From Myrica gale (Eukaryota; Streptophyta; Magnoliopsida; Fagales; Myricaceae), in assembly GCA_963930655.1 (NCBI GenBank), contig OZ005609.1, forward strand, positions 26,771,001 to 26,835,000: DNA of 64,000 nt, in the 5' to 3' direction. How positions within the stretch are numbered: position 1 is the first letter of the stretch; each line of letters starts with the position of its first letter. The notes beneath the pieces are model-generated. The model had not been told where the DNA came from, did not search any database, and was given only the letters and a program-made list of their open reading frames with translations. Below, in pieces: positions 1 through 11,138 of this stretch. Both the position numbers and the translations under genes were made by a program.

Positions 1-26
1 TGAGTCCCTTCGCATTCCTCACATGC

Positions 27-870
27 ATGAATGAATTGTTCGGCTTTGCGGGGGACAAGGTTAGTTATGAAGGTTCCATGAAGCTTCCTCTTACAATGAG
101 AGATCATCCCACAAAAGCCACAGTTTTAGTGCATTTCTTGATCGTCAACAGACGCTCGACTTACAATGCTATTATCAGCAGAACCACGTTGGCTGCCCTC
201 CGTGCCATTTTCTCTATTTATCACCTCACCCTCAAATTCCCTACCCTTCTAGGGACGAATGTGGTTAAGGGCGACCGACACATTGCTCGGGGATGCTATT
301 ATACTGCCTTAAAGGACCAAGATGGACCCATGTCGTGCCAGGTGTTCAGCCACCATGACAGTGCGGTCGCCGATGTGGAGTCTTTAGCCGAAATGGTGCA
401 ATGTGAGAGTACGTGTCAACGGACGTGGGTCGCCGATGAGTTAGAGGAAATTTCAATGGGCCCAATAGAACGGTACGAATCAGCACTTGTCTAAGGGGAG
501 AACCTTGAGACAACCTCATTGAGTTCCTCGTAGCCTATAAAAACAACTTTGCATGGTGACATGTCGACATGGAAGACATTGCTTCTGCGGTAATTGCGCA
601 CCAGTTGAGTATCTTGCTAGGTACCAGTCCTGTTCGGGAGCGGCGGAGAACTTTTGCTGCAGAGCTCAACCAAGCTATTGCCGAGGTGGTCAACAAGCTC
701 TTGGCTGCCGACTTCATCCGAGAAGTACAATATCCAGACTGGCTTTCGAATGTGGTGATGGTGAAGAAAAACACGAGCAAATGGAGGATGTGCGTTGATT
801 TCAAGGACCTTAACCAGGCATGTCCCAAGGATAGTTTTCCGTTGCCTCAGATCGACCTGCTGGTTGATTT
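27..870 (+). pseudogene. Ty3/gypsy retrotransposon pol fragment (protease to start of reverse transcriptase)
   Basis: Two pieces of a decayed Ty3-type polyprotein lie in different frames. Positions 27-494 encode a retropepsin-type region, recognised by the stretch around YNAIISRTTLAALRAI followed by the CYYTALK segment typical of plant Ty3 elements between protease and reverse transcriptase. Positions 569-870 encode the first part of reverse transcriptase, with the FIREVQYPDWLSNVVMVKK and CVDFKDLNQACPKDSFPLPQ motifs. The catalytic YxDD region is absent: at about 870 the homology stops and an opposite-strand LINE fragment begins. The frame change between the two pieces and the truncation show it is dead. 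The left end runs off the window. Confidence 0.85.
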
Positions 871-871
871 A

Positions 872-1171
872 AGTTTCCTGCTGGGGCTACCTATCAAAGG
901 CTTGTCAACCACATGTTCAAAGATCAGATTGTACACATCCATGAGAATGGCTGCATACCGAGTAAAAGACAGGGATTGCTCATGTGGCATGTTCATAACA
1001 ATATCAGGCATGAGCAGGGAACGTATCCATTCCTCTTCAGAATTCACCTCAATCGCAGAAGTAATTATCACCCAAGGTAATTCCCTCCATGCAATTGCTG
1101 CTAGAGGGCATTGTAAAAATAGATGTAACAGAGATTCCTCAGCAGATTCACAAAAAGGACAAACAATATGA
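872..1171 (-). pseudogene. LINE-type zf-RVT domain fragment
   Basis: On the minus strand the translation contains CPFCESAEESLLHLFLQCP followed by AAIAWRELPW. This is the cysteine/histidine signature of the zf-RVT domain found after the reverse transcriptase of plant LINEs and in related domesticated genes. The following residues (INMPHEQ-like linker, FTRYAAILMDVYNLIFEHVVDKP) resemble the spacer before the RNase H domain of these elements. It is cut off at about 870 where the Ty3 fragment begins, so one element probably inserted into or recombined with the other. No intact ORF remains. Confidence 0.7.
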
Positions 1172-1186
1172 GTTGTTTGATTGTTA

Positions 1187-1361
1187 AAATGTTGGGGCGA
1201 TAAAAATTTTGAGGTATTGGAGTTGGTGAAAAAGTGAAGAGAGATGATTTTAAAGAATTTTTGTATATTTATTTGGAATGAAAAATGATGATTTGATGAT
1301 GAGAGAAAGAATTTTAGGATGTTATTTTATTGAGGCTAAAATTTTGGGAGCCCAACATTTT
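1187..1361. mobile_element. Probable MITE, about 175 bp
   Basis: The left end (AAAATGTTGGGGCGATAAAA, about 1187) is mirrored at the right end (about 1361, inverted AAAATGTTGGGCTCCCAAAA). The interior is AT-rich with no coding potential. It shares the phrase GGTATTGG(A/G)TT.AGTGAAAAAGTGAAGAGAG with the element near 7,908-8,104, so both may belong to one family. No clear target-site duplication was seen, so the ends are approximate. Confidence 0.45.
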
Positions 1362-1711
1362 GGCTCCCAAACATCTTCAGAACAGAAAAACAATACAAAA
1401 GGATTTTAGTGAGATAAATTCATTTTAGACATCCTATCAAAAATGAATTTTCCCTATTTGAAATGACGACAAACTACAAAAAAAGGTGCTCTTCTGACGT
1501 TTACTATCAAAGTGAAGAGGATAATTCGATTAGTTGCCAAAATAAAAGCAACTTGCTCGGAGTCCCAAGAATTAAACTTATTATGCTATGCTAGCATCTC
1601 GGCATTATTCAGAAAAAAAACTGAAAACTTTTAAAGGTAGAGGGAGTTTTGCCCACAAGTCTTGTCTGAAAATCAATTTCACTTAGCAACTTGTGCCTGT
1701 CAAAGATCCAG

Positions 1712-4700
1712 TCACAGAATCTTCAGTTGACGATCAGGACAGCCAACCTGTGCTTTGTACCTCTCAAAGAGATCTTGTAGTGCTTCTACAAACTGACTGT
1801 GGGCTTCATCGAGCTGAAAAGCAAAACGAAACAAATACACATTCAGGTGTTTCCCAGATACAGCTTGAGTAGCACGTATTGCCAATAAGAATATACAGCG
1901 TAGCTTGAGGCAGTATATTTATCACTTTTTAGCATCGGAAACAACACCTAAAGTCAATAAGCACAGCATACGAACCATGAGAAGGTAGAGAGGGGAAAAA
2001 GAAAAAACAATAAGAAGGTATGGCTTAATAATATTTGACTAGAAAAAGAAAAAAAAAGATGAAGCTATGACTCAATGAGAGACTGTTTCTTTTTTACTTT
2101 TTTTTTTGCCTGCATCAGAAGACTGGTTAGTTTAAATAAAGCTATCTTTTCCTGCAATTTTTTTCCCTGCCTTCTTTCAGGCTAAATCCCTTTCCTGTGG
2201 ACTTTTTAAGCATTCAAAAACTAGATGCTCTAGAAGATCATAAACGAAAGGCAGTAGGAGTCTCCTTATTGGACCCGAGCAATACAACTGAGCTCCAAAT
2301 CAAGTTAGCCTTTGAGGCCAAGTAAAAGTGCCACACATTTTCAAAGGTCGAGGCCTAGGAACCCAACCACTATGGGTGGAAAGGTGGGGGTTAAGGGATG
2401 TGCCTGTCATTTGAGTAGGCGTCTCTTCACTATGTGGTTATTAGTGTTGGAAGTGCTTGAACACATAAAAACAGAAGGTACTCTCTCAGACAAAAAATCT
2501 ATGGCTATGAGTTTGATTGATAAGATGAAAAGTTTTGAGTTTGTATTCACTATGCCTTCATTGAAGAATATAATGAGAATTACAAACGAATTGTCACAAG
2601 CCCTACAACATAAGAATCAAGACATTGTTAATGCAATGAGATGAATTTTTGGAAGAAGTCAAGACTTTTTGTGTGGACAACTCCATTATTGTGCCCAATA
2701 TGGAAGAAGTTATACCAAATTTCAATCGTTCAAGGCGTGGAGGACAAACTATTACTTATTTCCATCATTTTCGTGTGGAAGTTTTTTGTCAAGTTCTTGA
2801 TTTGATCATTCAAGAGATGGATAACCGGTTCACAGAAGCAAGTACAAAATTACTTCTTTGCATATCATGTCTTAACCCAAGAAATTCATTTTCAACATTT
2901 AATCATGCTAAGTTATGTCGTTTTGCTAAGTATTATCTAGAAGATTTCACAGTAGATAATTGTGTGTTACTTAGAACTCAGCTTAACACCTACATTAGAG
3001 ATGTTAGAGGAGTTGATGATTTTTCTGGGCTTCGAGATATTGAAGGTCTTGCAATGAAGATGGTTGGGACTGAAAAGAATATTTTATTTTCATTGGTTTA
3101 TCGACTTATTGAGTTGGCATTGGTCTTACCCGTTGCAACCGCAACCGTTGAGAGAGTATTTTCTGCGATGAAGATCATCAAGAGTGATTTGCGTAATAGG
3201 ATGAAAGATGATTGAATGAATGATTGTATGGTGGTATACATCGAGCAGGAAATTTTTAAAACTATTGAGAATGAAACCATTTTGCAACATTTTCAGAAAA
3301 TGCAGATGCGTAGGATCCAATTGTCACCTCTCAGTAGCAGTATATAGTACGATACATGTATTTCAATATTTTTAATGTTTTTTGTCTTTAATTTTCGTTA
3401 TTATAATTCTAAGACACTTTTTGCATTATGAATGAATTTTTTTTTGTCATTTCACCTTTAAAGTTCGACACCCTTGGATATTAGTCCTGATTCCGCCATT
3501 GTGAGAAGGCGGCAGGTGTGACTATAAAAAGAACAACCATCTAAGGGGTTCTGCATAATTTTATTTATTATGCCCAAACGATCCAAATGCGGCATACATA
3601 CCTCTTCCACACTGGGCTGTGGATTTTTCTTGATTTCGATTGGTTTACCCACCACTATATCCAATGGACGGCTGAAGGGAACAGGAGTTCTGCAAAAGTG
3701 AAGAACCATCTCAGACAATTGCCATCTCTTTGTACAGTTCCTTAGGCTTTGAGTAGAGACCTAGTCTCCGGCTATAAGAACATTAAGAAAGAACTAGGCC
3801 GATTGAAGAAAGAAGCAGCAGAGATAGGATCAAAACAATACGAGAAGGCCGACATATAAAGATAATTATATATACATACCCCCAAACTCCCCAGAAGTAC
3901 ATTGGGTTGAACTTCCAAGCTCTACAAATTTTCAGATACCTCTCCCCACTTGGCTTAACCCACTTAAACACGTTCGACTGTAGCAAAATTGTGGAAGAGA
4001 GAGAGAGCAAGAAATTGACTGTCACTGTGTACCAAAACGCAATAGCATATATATATGATGACAGACCAATAAGGCAAAACCATTAAATGCCTATCATGTA
4101 CAAAGCAGCTACCAGCAATTCCAACGTCATATGCCGAATATCTATGCAGATGCTCCGATAAACTAAAAGACAAGATTTAAAAGAAATGCATCTGCATATA
4201 TATTAAGAACCAATACCTGACCAAAGCAGAAAACTGGAACCAGAGGGGAGCCCGTCTCCATGGCTATGCGCACGAATCCTTTTCTTGTCTTGAGGAAGAT
4301 AATCTACTACCGCAAGAGATTAGTCCATGAGTTTTACATCCTTTCAAAAACTTGTCCAAAGGTTTTCATTTTAATAGTCCCCAAATTTTTTTAATTTTAT
4401 CCATACGGTCCTTCTGTCTCCTTCTAATAACTTTAAATATAGTCACCTAACGGGCCCTATACATCAGACACAGAAAGACAGTAATGTGTCGGAATTTGAT
4501 TGGAGAAGTGTACATGTGTCGGAACTTGATTGGTTGTTATGTGTATCATCGGTAGGTGATTGGACTTAAAACTAACTGAAGAATTTTTTTGACAAAATAA
4601 AAAAACTCAGAGAGTGTTATTGAAAACTCAGGGACTATTTTTAAAACGGTGTAAAACACGACAAAAAAGTTCTTTAACCCCCCAAAAAAAAGCTCTAGCT

Positions 4701-7310
4701 ACATGTTTACCTAAACATGCGTACATATGCACACACTCAGCATGTGTGCATGTGAGGGTGTGGAGAGAAAGAGATAAGATGTCTATTATTGTCTAGCTAA
4801 GAAGAATGTCAAGACGCCAAAGATTTACCAAACCCTGGTGTGAAATTATCATCCAAAATCTTAATACAGAAACAGATGAGTATGTCTAAACATCAGTCCA
4901 CACAAACATGCAAGATAAAGAAGAGCTAAAAGAGTTAAACCTCAGAATCACGCTCCAGAAGCGCTGTCTCGTGCACTCCCCCTGGCACTATGACGCAACT
5001 GCAACCAGCTTCTAAGAGGGAGATGAAATTTTTCTTCGTCACAGCTGCGATACCAAACCATGCCCATATGTGCCTCACAAAAGGTGTGCGGAACACCTAC
5101 CCATTTTTACACATGTAAGAGAGACTACACATGGAAGGGGAACGTTCCGGATGTCCGGATGGACGGCTCCGGACATCCTGTGGTTGGGAATCCCCTCTCC
5201 ACATGGAAGAGGGCTCCACGAAAATCTTACAACATGTCAGGGTAAAACTTACTGAATTACTGGCAAGGATCTTTATCTTTGGGAGAGGCATGAAACCTGT
5301 ACCGTTGGCAAGTGCAAAAACACCAAATGGCAAAACTGAATGTGGTTCATAACCAAAGACTGCATGAAACATAGAAAAAGGTTAATACGTTAACAAATCA
5401 AGGAGAAACCGAGCATCAAATATTATTTGGCCAACTACAGCACTAAAGCTCCGTACAAAACTATGGCCTCCAGGGCTTACTAATTTAACCACTCTCGTGG
5501 GTAGAGAAGCTGGCAAAAGCAATGTTAAGTTGAGCAAGGCCACAGTTGTCAAGGCTCAACTTGTTCCCTTTATTTGTATAGAATCTGAATAACGTGCGTT
5601 TGGTGTGCATGTGTCTTGATCTGGCTAATTGATCGGACCGGGAAGTCAAGTGGGAATATTCTTCATCCATTCTCTTGGGTGCGAAAGATTATTCCTTTAC
5701 GAAAATGGTTGGTTTTCAACCTGTGAAATAGTTGTAATGGAAGGAAAAATGCAATGGGTCTAAAAAACTGTAACATTAGGTCCTTGTTGACATAAAGCAA
5801 AGACTTTGTCAACTGGGACCAACTGATTCCGGAATTTTCGATGCTGGGATTGACACAACTCACAAGAAAGCCTTAGATCTAATAGAGGGGCTGAGGTACC
5901 TATACGTGTCCTTTCTTGGCAATCAACTTGATCGACGGTTGGGTGATCTTGGACCTTCTTAAGGCCAAAAGTTGACTCAAGACGAGAAGTTTTCCCCCAC
6001 ACTTGTAAAGTGATCACCAACCTGATTATGAAATTTTAGATACTGTGATTGGCAAAAGAAAGCCTTAGATCTAATAGAGGGGCCGCAATAGGTAAATGTG
6101 TCCTCTCTTGGGAAACAACTTGATCAAGGGATTGTTGGGTGGTCTTGGACCTTCTCAAGGTCAAAAATTAATTCAAAAGGTGAGACTTTTCCTTACACTT
6201 ATAAGCGATTACCAACCCTTTTCACAATCAATGTAGAACTAGCCCCAACAGTTTTCTTCTCACACATTGGGCATTGGGTTGAAAAGGCGACAATCCATTT
6301 ATTGGTACTCCTGGGCTCTAGTTAGTTGGTCTTAGGCCCTCTTAATCCCAAAAACAAATTCAAGAGGTGAGACTTTCACTTGTACTTATGAACCGGTCAT
6401 AATACCCCTTCCACACCCATTAATTCATGAATGCACAGAAGATGCTGTATCTCATATGTCTGATTCTGATAGAGACGAGAGAGTAAAAGAAAGGAATACA
6501 GCCGAGATGGGACTAAGAATATACGTCACAATCAATAGAAACAAATAAAATTAAAGGGGAAAGAAAAAAGAGCGAACAGACGGTAGAACATGAAGCTGTA
6601 ATGGAGGAATAGAACAGACCATAGGAACGATCAGGATGGAAGTCTTGTATATCCTCCACATGCAGAGTAATTGGGAAGTAACTGCAAGCATGCTTACATA
6701 TGTACCTGCAAATAAGGTTCTCTTTAATTCTCGGTATAAAAGCAAGTGGAAAGAATGTTATGCAAACACTGATGAAAGACTGAAGAGAGGAAAGAGATCA
6801 GTAGTAGACCTGGTCAATTTTGAGCCGAATTTTGATTTTTCGTTAATGGGAAGGTACACAAGTATTGCAAGGAATCCCAAGACCCTGATCACATACGTTG
6901 TTAAAAAATCAAAATTTTGAGTGAGGGTTGTTAAAAAAGTGAAGATAGTTAAAAAGTTAATAAAAAAGTAAAAAAAATTTATATAAATTATTAAAAAGTG
7001 AAGAGTAATAATTTTCCGTAAGGAAGATAAAATACAGCAAAATTAAATATAACAAGAGGGAAAGAAAAATTGGGAAAAGGGACAGAAAAGACACGAACAA
7101 AACGCCTTTGGACAGAGGAATCAAGAAGGAGCCGAATAACAAAGCGAGGGTCAAATGCGCGGCCCCCGTAAATATGATCAGCGCAACAAATGAATGCAGT
7201 CTGTTCGATTGGAATTCTTCACTTCCCTTAAATACCCTCGGCTGCGGCTTTGATTCCGGCTTTCTCTCGTTCTCCCTGACGACCTCTTCCTCTTCCATCA
7301 CCATCGTCAT
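1712..7310 (-). CDS. DGAT2: Diacylglycerol O-acyltransferase 2, copy B (9 exons)
   Basis: DGAT2 is an ER membrane enzyme that transfers an acyl group from acyl-CoA to diacylglycerol, the final step of triacylglycerol synthesis. Exons (read downwards): 7310-7099, 6884-6810, 6705-6620, 5359-5253, 5096-4941, 4303-4217, 3977-3880, 3689-3602, 1813-1712; all introns are GT-AG and the frame is open for 336 aa. Visible family features are a hydrophobic N-terminus, YFP (exon 3), the plant-type active-site motif FGYEPHS (about aa 126-132), VPGG (exon 5), RKGFVRIA and VPVFCFGQ (exon 6), and a C-terminus ending QLKIL. The start could be any of the Met codons at 7310, 7304 or 7298. Exons 2-9 match copy A in length exactly. 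Substitutions unusual for plant DGAT2 are KWVKP instead of KWWKP and RPLDIVVG instead of (H/Q)PMHVVVG, so this copy has lost a normally conserved His. Intron 8 carries a hAT remnant. Function is likely but possibly altered. Confidence 0.88.
2290..3501 (+). pseudogene. hAT transposase remnant (zinc-finger MYM/TTF type) in DGAT2-B intron 8
   Basis: The plus strand encodes the C-terminal half of a hAT transposase of the TTF/zf-MYM1-like plant family, in two frames: 2312-2641 ([20 protein letters not shown] region) and 2649-3212, which ends with the hAT dimerisation domain ([20 protein letters not shown] then [20 protein letters not shown]). A stop plus frame shift separates them near 2641. The right terminus at 3501 reads inverted CAATGGCGGAATCAGGAC, a close match to the terminal sequence of the hAT at 57,878 (CAATGGCGAAGCCAGGAT). 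No matching left terminus was found, so the element is 5'-truncated. It is antisense to the host gene and fills most of its 1,788-bp last intron. Confidence 0.8.
5868..6400. repeat. About 190-bp tandem repeat in DGAT2-B intron 3
   Basis: A block beginning GCCTTAGATCTAATAGAGGG near 5,869 and running through AACTTGATC, TCTTGGACCTTCT and a GTGATCACCAACC-like end recurs from about 6,062. A third, more divergent partial copy runs from about 6,300 to 6,400. The corresponding intron of DGAT2 copy A keeps only a trace of one unit near 15,105-15,180. The amplification therefore probably occurred in copy B after the gene duplication, or units were lost from copy A. Confidence 0.6.
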
Positions 7311-7636
7311 CAGCTTCTCCTTTGCTTTTCTGCTTCTTCTTCCAAAAGCAAATTCTACTAACTCGAAGTCCTCTGTCCTCCTGTTCCCTTTCCAACCAAC
7401 GCGACAATTTAAAAGTTATGGTCCAGAAATGAAAGCTGATAAAAAAAAAAGGAGAGAAATTGAGACCGTCATTTTCTTGGAGTTGTCGCCGCTTTCGTCC
7501 TTTCATGTATGACGTACCAAGAAAAGATACTAGTTTCCTGTCCGACCCCACATGCACACAGTCGCACACTCAAAATATTCCCACTAAAACAAACGCAAAA
7601 ATCAGGTAAGTAAATAACACGGGACCGATTATTATA

Positions 7637-8360
7637 ATCGCGTCACGTTCAGCCAGTGATTTCTCCGGTACGCCTCTACATTAATTCCAATCTTAACATT
7701 TTATTGCCAAGTTCTGCTGATTGAGCTTATGCCCCATGTTTGATCTGTTCCCGTGGACCTCTAGAAAAACACTTTCTGGAGGGGATGAAAGCTAATAAAG
7801 TTCATTGTTTTCTTTACTCTCTGCTCCCTTTCCTTTTGTGCCTGTATACTAAGGTCAGAGAAACGAAATTGACAATCCCGTTATTTACGCCATCTTTTGA
7901 GACTCAGGGTGGGTTTGTGTGGTAAAATTTTTGGTATTGGGTTTAGTGTTGGTATTGGGTTTAGTGAAAAAGTGAAGAGAGAGGTAATAGTTTATAGTTT
8001 TTGTAATTTTTTATATTTTTTTATGGGAGAGTGAGAGATTATATTGGAGTATTTTATTAGGAGAGAGATAAAATTTTGGGAAAAATTTTACATGCAAACG
8101 CAGCCTCAGAAGCACTGAGGATAGATAATATCAGTGTAGGATAGATGTTCTTTAAGGACCAAAGAGTGCTTCAATTCAGAGATTGCAACCTCAACTTCAG
8201 TATATTCACTGGTCTTCAAGGATAACTTTCCCCGTGCAATATGCTAGGTATTGCAGATTATGCTCTCTTGCTGCACTCCTTGTAACTACGCCGCCATTTA
8301 TTTTAATCTCGTCACGTTCGGCCAATCATTTCTCCGGTACGACTTCTCTACATTAATTCC
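7637..8360. repeat. Direct repeats upstream of DGAT2-B
   Basis: A segment containing CGTCACGTTC.GCCA..CATTTCTCCGGTACG and CTACATTAATTCC occurs at about 7,640-7,700 and again at about 8,308-8,365. Related CTACATAATACATTAATTCC text lies upstream of copy A near 17,935 and 18,150. The repeats sit 5' of the start codon and may be duplicated promoter-proximal sequence, but no function can be read from them. Confidence 0.5.
7908..8104. mobile_element. Probable MITE, about 200 bp
   Basis: The left end GGGTGGGTTTGTGTGGTAAAATTTTT and the inverted right end GGCTGCGTTTGCATGTAAAATTTTT are imperfect terminal inverted repeats. TCA lies directly outside each end (about 7,905-7,907 and 8,105-8,107), which fits the 3-bp duplications of PIF/Harbinger-type MITEs. 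The interior is AT-rich and non-coding. It lies between the two duplicated upstream blocks of DGAT2-B. Confidence 0.5.
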
Positions 8361-8520
8361 TATTATAAGAGGAGTGCCACTCTGGCCAAAAGAATAGTGA
8401 GCGAATATGAAAGCGAGGATATGAAACAGATTCATTCATATAATTATAAGAGGAGAGGAGTGCCACTCTGACTAAAAGAATAGTGGGTGAATAAGAAAGC
8501 ATGGATATGAAACGCATAAA
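8341..8520. repeat. About 85-bp direct duplication
   Basis: The phrase TATAAGAGGAGTGCCACTCTG, an AAAGAATAGTG segment and a GGATATGAAAC end occur at about 8,365-8,430 and again at about 8,444-8,513 with a few changes. No coding potential is visible. Confidence 0.6.
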
Positions 8521-8524
8521 CTGA

Positions 8525-9934
8525 TCATTACTATTAATATCTTAACTTTGTTTTAGATCTTATCTATTAGTTTATCGTTCCTTAATTATTATGATTATTT
8601 TTTTCGTCGTGGCACTAATCTTGTGTAACTTGCTACCTTCATCGTCAGAGACTCGCAAAAAAGCAATATTCCGATGATTAAGGAGGAAATGTGCTAAGCC
8701 TGCCTGCCTGCCAAAAAAAAGGTATACATGGATTTTAAGCAGCGGCTTCCCTCCCCCTCCCCCACCTCTTCTCTCCCTCTCTCGCTCGTAGCCTCAAGCC
8801 GTGCCACCTAACCCAGCTGGCACCCGCTCTCCTTCTCTCTCTGTAGCTCAGGTCAAATCTGATCAAACCGACAGTAGGCCGACGAATTGATCGAGGTCGA
8901 GGCCACTGGTGGTGGCTCGGGCAAATCGGTCGAGCAGGCTGTTTAAGAGCCCAAAGGCAGTGCCCGAACGGTGCACATAAGAACGGTACTTGTTCAATCC
9001 ATATAATTTTTTATGGGAAAAATGCAAATCGCTTAATTTATTCCATTTTAGAGTCGCTTTAAAAGTCCTCTGTCTCTCCCTCTGTCAATTCAAGCTCCAC
9101 TTATTTTACCAAATTCATATGTAAGCGAACATGTCCCAAAAAAAAAAGAAATTGAAGTATAGTTTTTCTTTTTTTTATAGACTCTTTTAAACGCCACATT
9201 TCAGCCTTTGGTCATATTTCGTTACTTTCGTAGTTTAATAGAATAGAATTAATAAACCAGGGGCGAACAAGTGCGCTTGGCATGAGACAGAAACCAGGGG
9301 AGAACAATTAGAAAAACTCTTGATCGTGATTGCTGGGGTACTAATTTTTTACTCTTTGGGGAAGTTAGGAATAAAAAACTGGGATTTAAATTAAATTACA
9401 CCTTTCTGTGTATGTTTGTGCTTGTGCGCGTGAGTATATCGGCATGCATGTCTATTTCTTTGGATATCCGCTTTGTCGTCGAGTTTACAGAGGAGGACGA
9501 GGATAAACCATGCGAGTCGCACAGAAAATGCATCTGCAGAGTCTTCAATATATGGTGTGTCAATCTCTTACAGAATTAGGTCATTCGAACAACCAATTAA
9601 AATAAATCTCTCTTTCATTTCTACGGTTATACTACATTTAAAGACGGACTATATATTTGAACATAAATACAAGTAGCAGTGGATGGACGTTATTTATTCA
9701 AACCTGTTTCTTACCACCACCACCGGATTAAGTCCTTCCATTAGAGAAAAGGATGAAAGGGATTCCATCAGAGAAAAGGATGAAAAGCAAAAGACGAAGA
9801 GAAGAATTGACCACGACAGAGGGCATTGAACAGAAACTTTGGAAAGAGTTATGGAGAATGAAAATTCATGAAAGACTAAAACTGTTACTGTGGTAAGTGG
9901 CTTGGGATTTACTCCCGAGTAAGGGAAGAGTGGC
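8525..9934. other. Intergenic, no gene recognised
   Basis: This stretch lies between the DGAT2-B upstream region and a hAT MITE. It contains pyrimidine-rich (CCCTC/CTCTC) runs near 8,750-8,850 and several A/T runs. I see no splice-consistent coding segment, no RNA gene and no clear mobile element. Confidence 0.5.
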
Positions 9935-10157
9935 CAGGGACGAAGCTAGGAATTCTTTTCAGGGGGCCGGAATACTTACAGAAATAACAGAACCACACAG
10001 AAACGTAAAAAATGTTGAAAGGGGGCCATTCATGCTTATTTTTTTATTTTTTGAATGAACTGACACTTTAAATAATAAATAGTAATACTAATTTTTTTTT
10101 TCAAAATCTTTGGGGGGGCCACGTCCCCCTCTGGCCCCCCGCGTAGATTCGTCCCTG
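9935..10157. mobile_element. hAT-type MITE, 223 bp
   Basis: The terminal inverted repeats are CAGGGACGAAGCTAGG on the left and inverted CAGGGACGAATCTACG on the right. Immediately outside are AGAGTGGC (9927-9934) and CGAGTGGC (10158-10165), an 8-bp duplication matching at 7 of 8 positions, which is the hAT target-site length. The ends are flanked by GGGGGCC-rich sub-terminal segments as in plant hAT elements. The interior is non-coding. Confidence 0.75.
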
Positions 10158-10389
10158 CGAGTGGCGGACCAAATTGGCCTAGTGGAGGAGGAAGACCAGT
10201 CTGTGCAGCCTATGCCAGTCAAACCGAGAAACCACACATCACTTGGTGCTCGAGTACTGTGGCGTGAGAAACCCCTGGACCTTGGATATACGAATGTTGG
10301 GTGAAATATCGTGATGGATTGGCTTAGATACATTCTTTATCCGATGAAATTTGCCTCTAACGCCATTGATATGACGTGGTTTAATAGAA

Positions 10390-10945
10390 ACCGGATTGTG
10401 CATTGACAAACTTATATGGATCCTCAGGGAGCTTGCAGAGCAGGTCAGGAGAGTGAGTATGGTTCATTCGGAGGCCGGGAAAAGTAAGGAGAAGGCTGAC
10501 CCGGTCCAGGTGTGGTGTCCTCCCCCTACCCATCGATTGAAGTCAACGCTAACCCTGCTGTACGAGACACCTTCACTGTGGCAGCAGCTATGTTTCGGAA
10601 TTGTCATGGTGAGTTTAAAGGAGCTTCGGCGCTGAAGATGGCATCTTTGTCCCCGGTAGAAGCGAAGGTTGCAGCTACCCATTTTGGTCTTAAGTAAGCT
10701 CAAAGGAGACACTTTACATATGTCATTATTGAAGGGGATTCTTCTACTGTGATCTCTACTATCAAATGGTTTGGTGCACACCACCTTACTTGATGAACTG
10801 CCTCTAGAATTAATTCTGGAGACTACTACCCCTTTGTTCTGGAGTACTCAAGACTTTCTTGGCTGTATGCGGGGTTCCAACCCCCTTGATTGCGTATGAC
10901 TTGGAGTTCATGAATAAAGGAAGTCTTGAGTAAAAAAAATAAAAA
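10390..10945 (+). pseudogene. LINE 3' end: RNase H-like domain and A-rich tail
   Basis: Around 10,535-10,790 the plus strand encodes an RNase H-like (RVT_3) domain of the plant LINE type, with EVNANPAVRDTFTVAAAMFR, LSPVEAKVAATHFGLK and then, after a stop, a VIIEGDSSTVIS-like segment. The downstream sequence contains AATAAAG and an A-rich stretch at about 10,930-10,948, consistent with a LINE 3' end. Internal stops show it is inactive. Its target-site duplication was not identified. Confidence 0.65.
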
Positions 10946-11138
10946 AATGCAGTTCTATCTCGATTAAAGGAAAAAAGAAGTAAAACTCAAGTACTCTCTC
11001 CATATTCATATGAAAAGCTCCACTTTTTAAAGTTACGATCATGTTCAGCCAAGAATCAAAGAGACCTTATTTTTCTGTGGAATCAAACACAATCGAATTG
11101 TAAATTAGGGAGCACGAGGAGTACAAATTAAGATCCAG

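Noticed and set aside
7228..7569. Frame antisense to DGAT2-B exon 1
   Set aside because: It is the shadow of the real exon, whose protein matches the DGAT2 N-terminus.
10088..10333. Small frames at the right end of the hAT MITE
   Set aside because: Mostly MITE terminal sequence; no protein family recognised.
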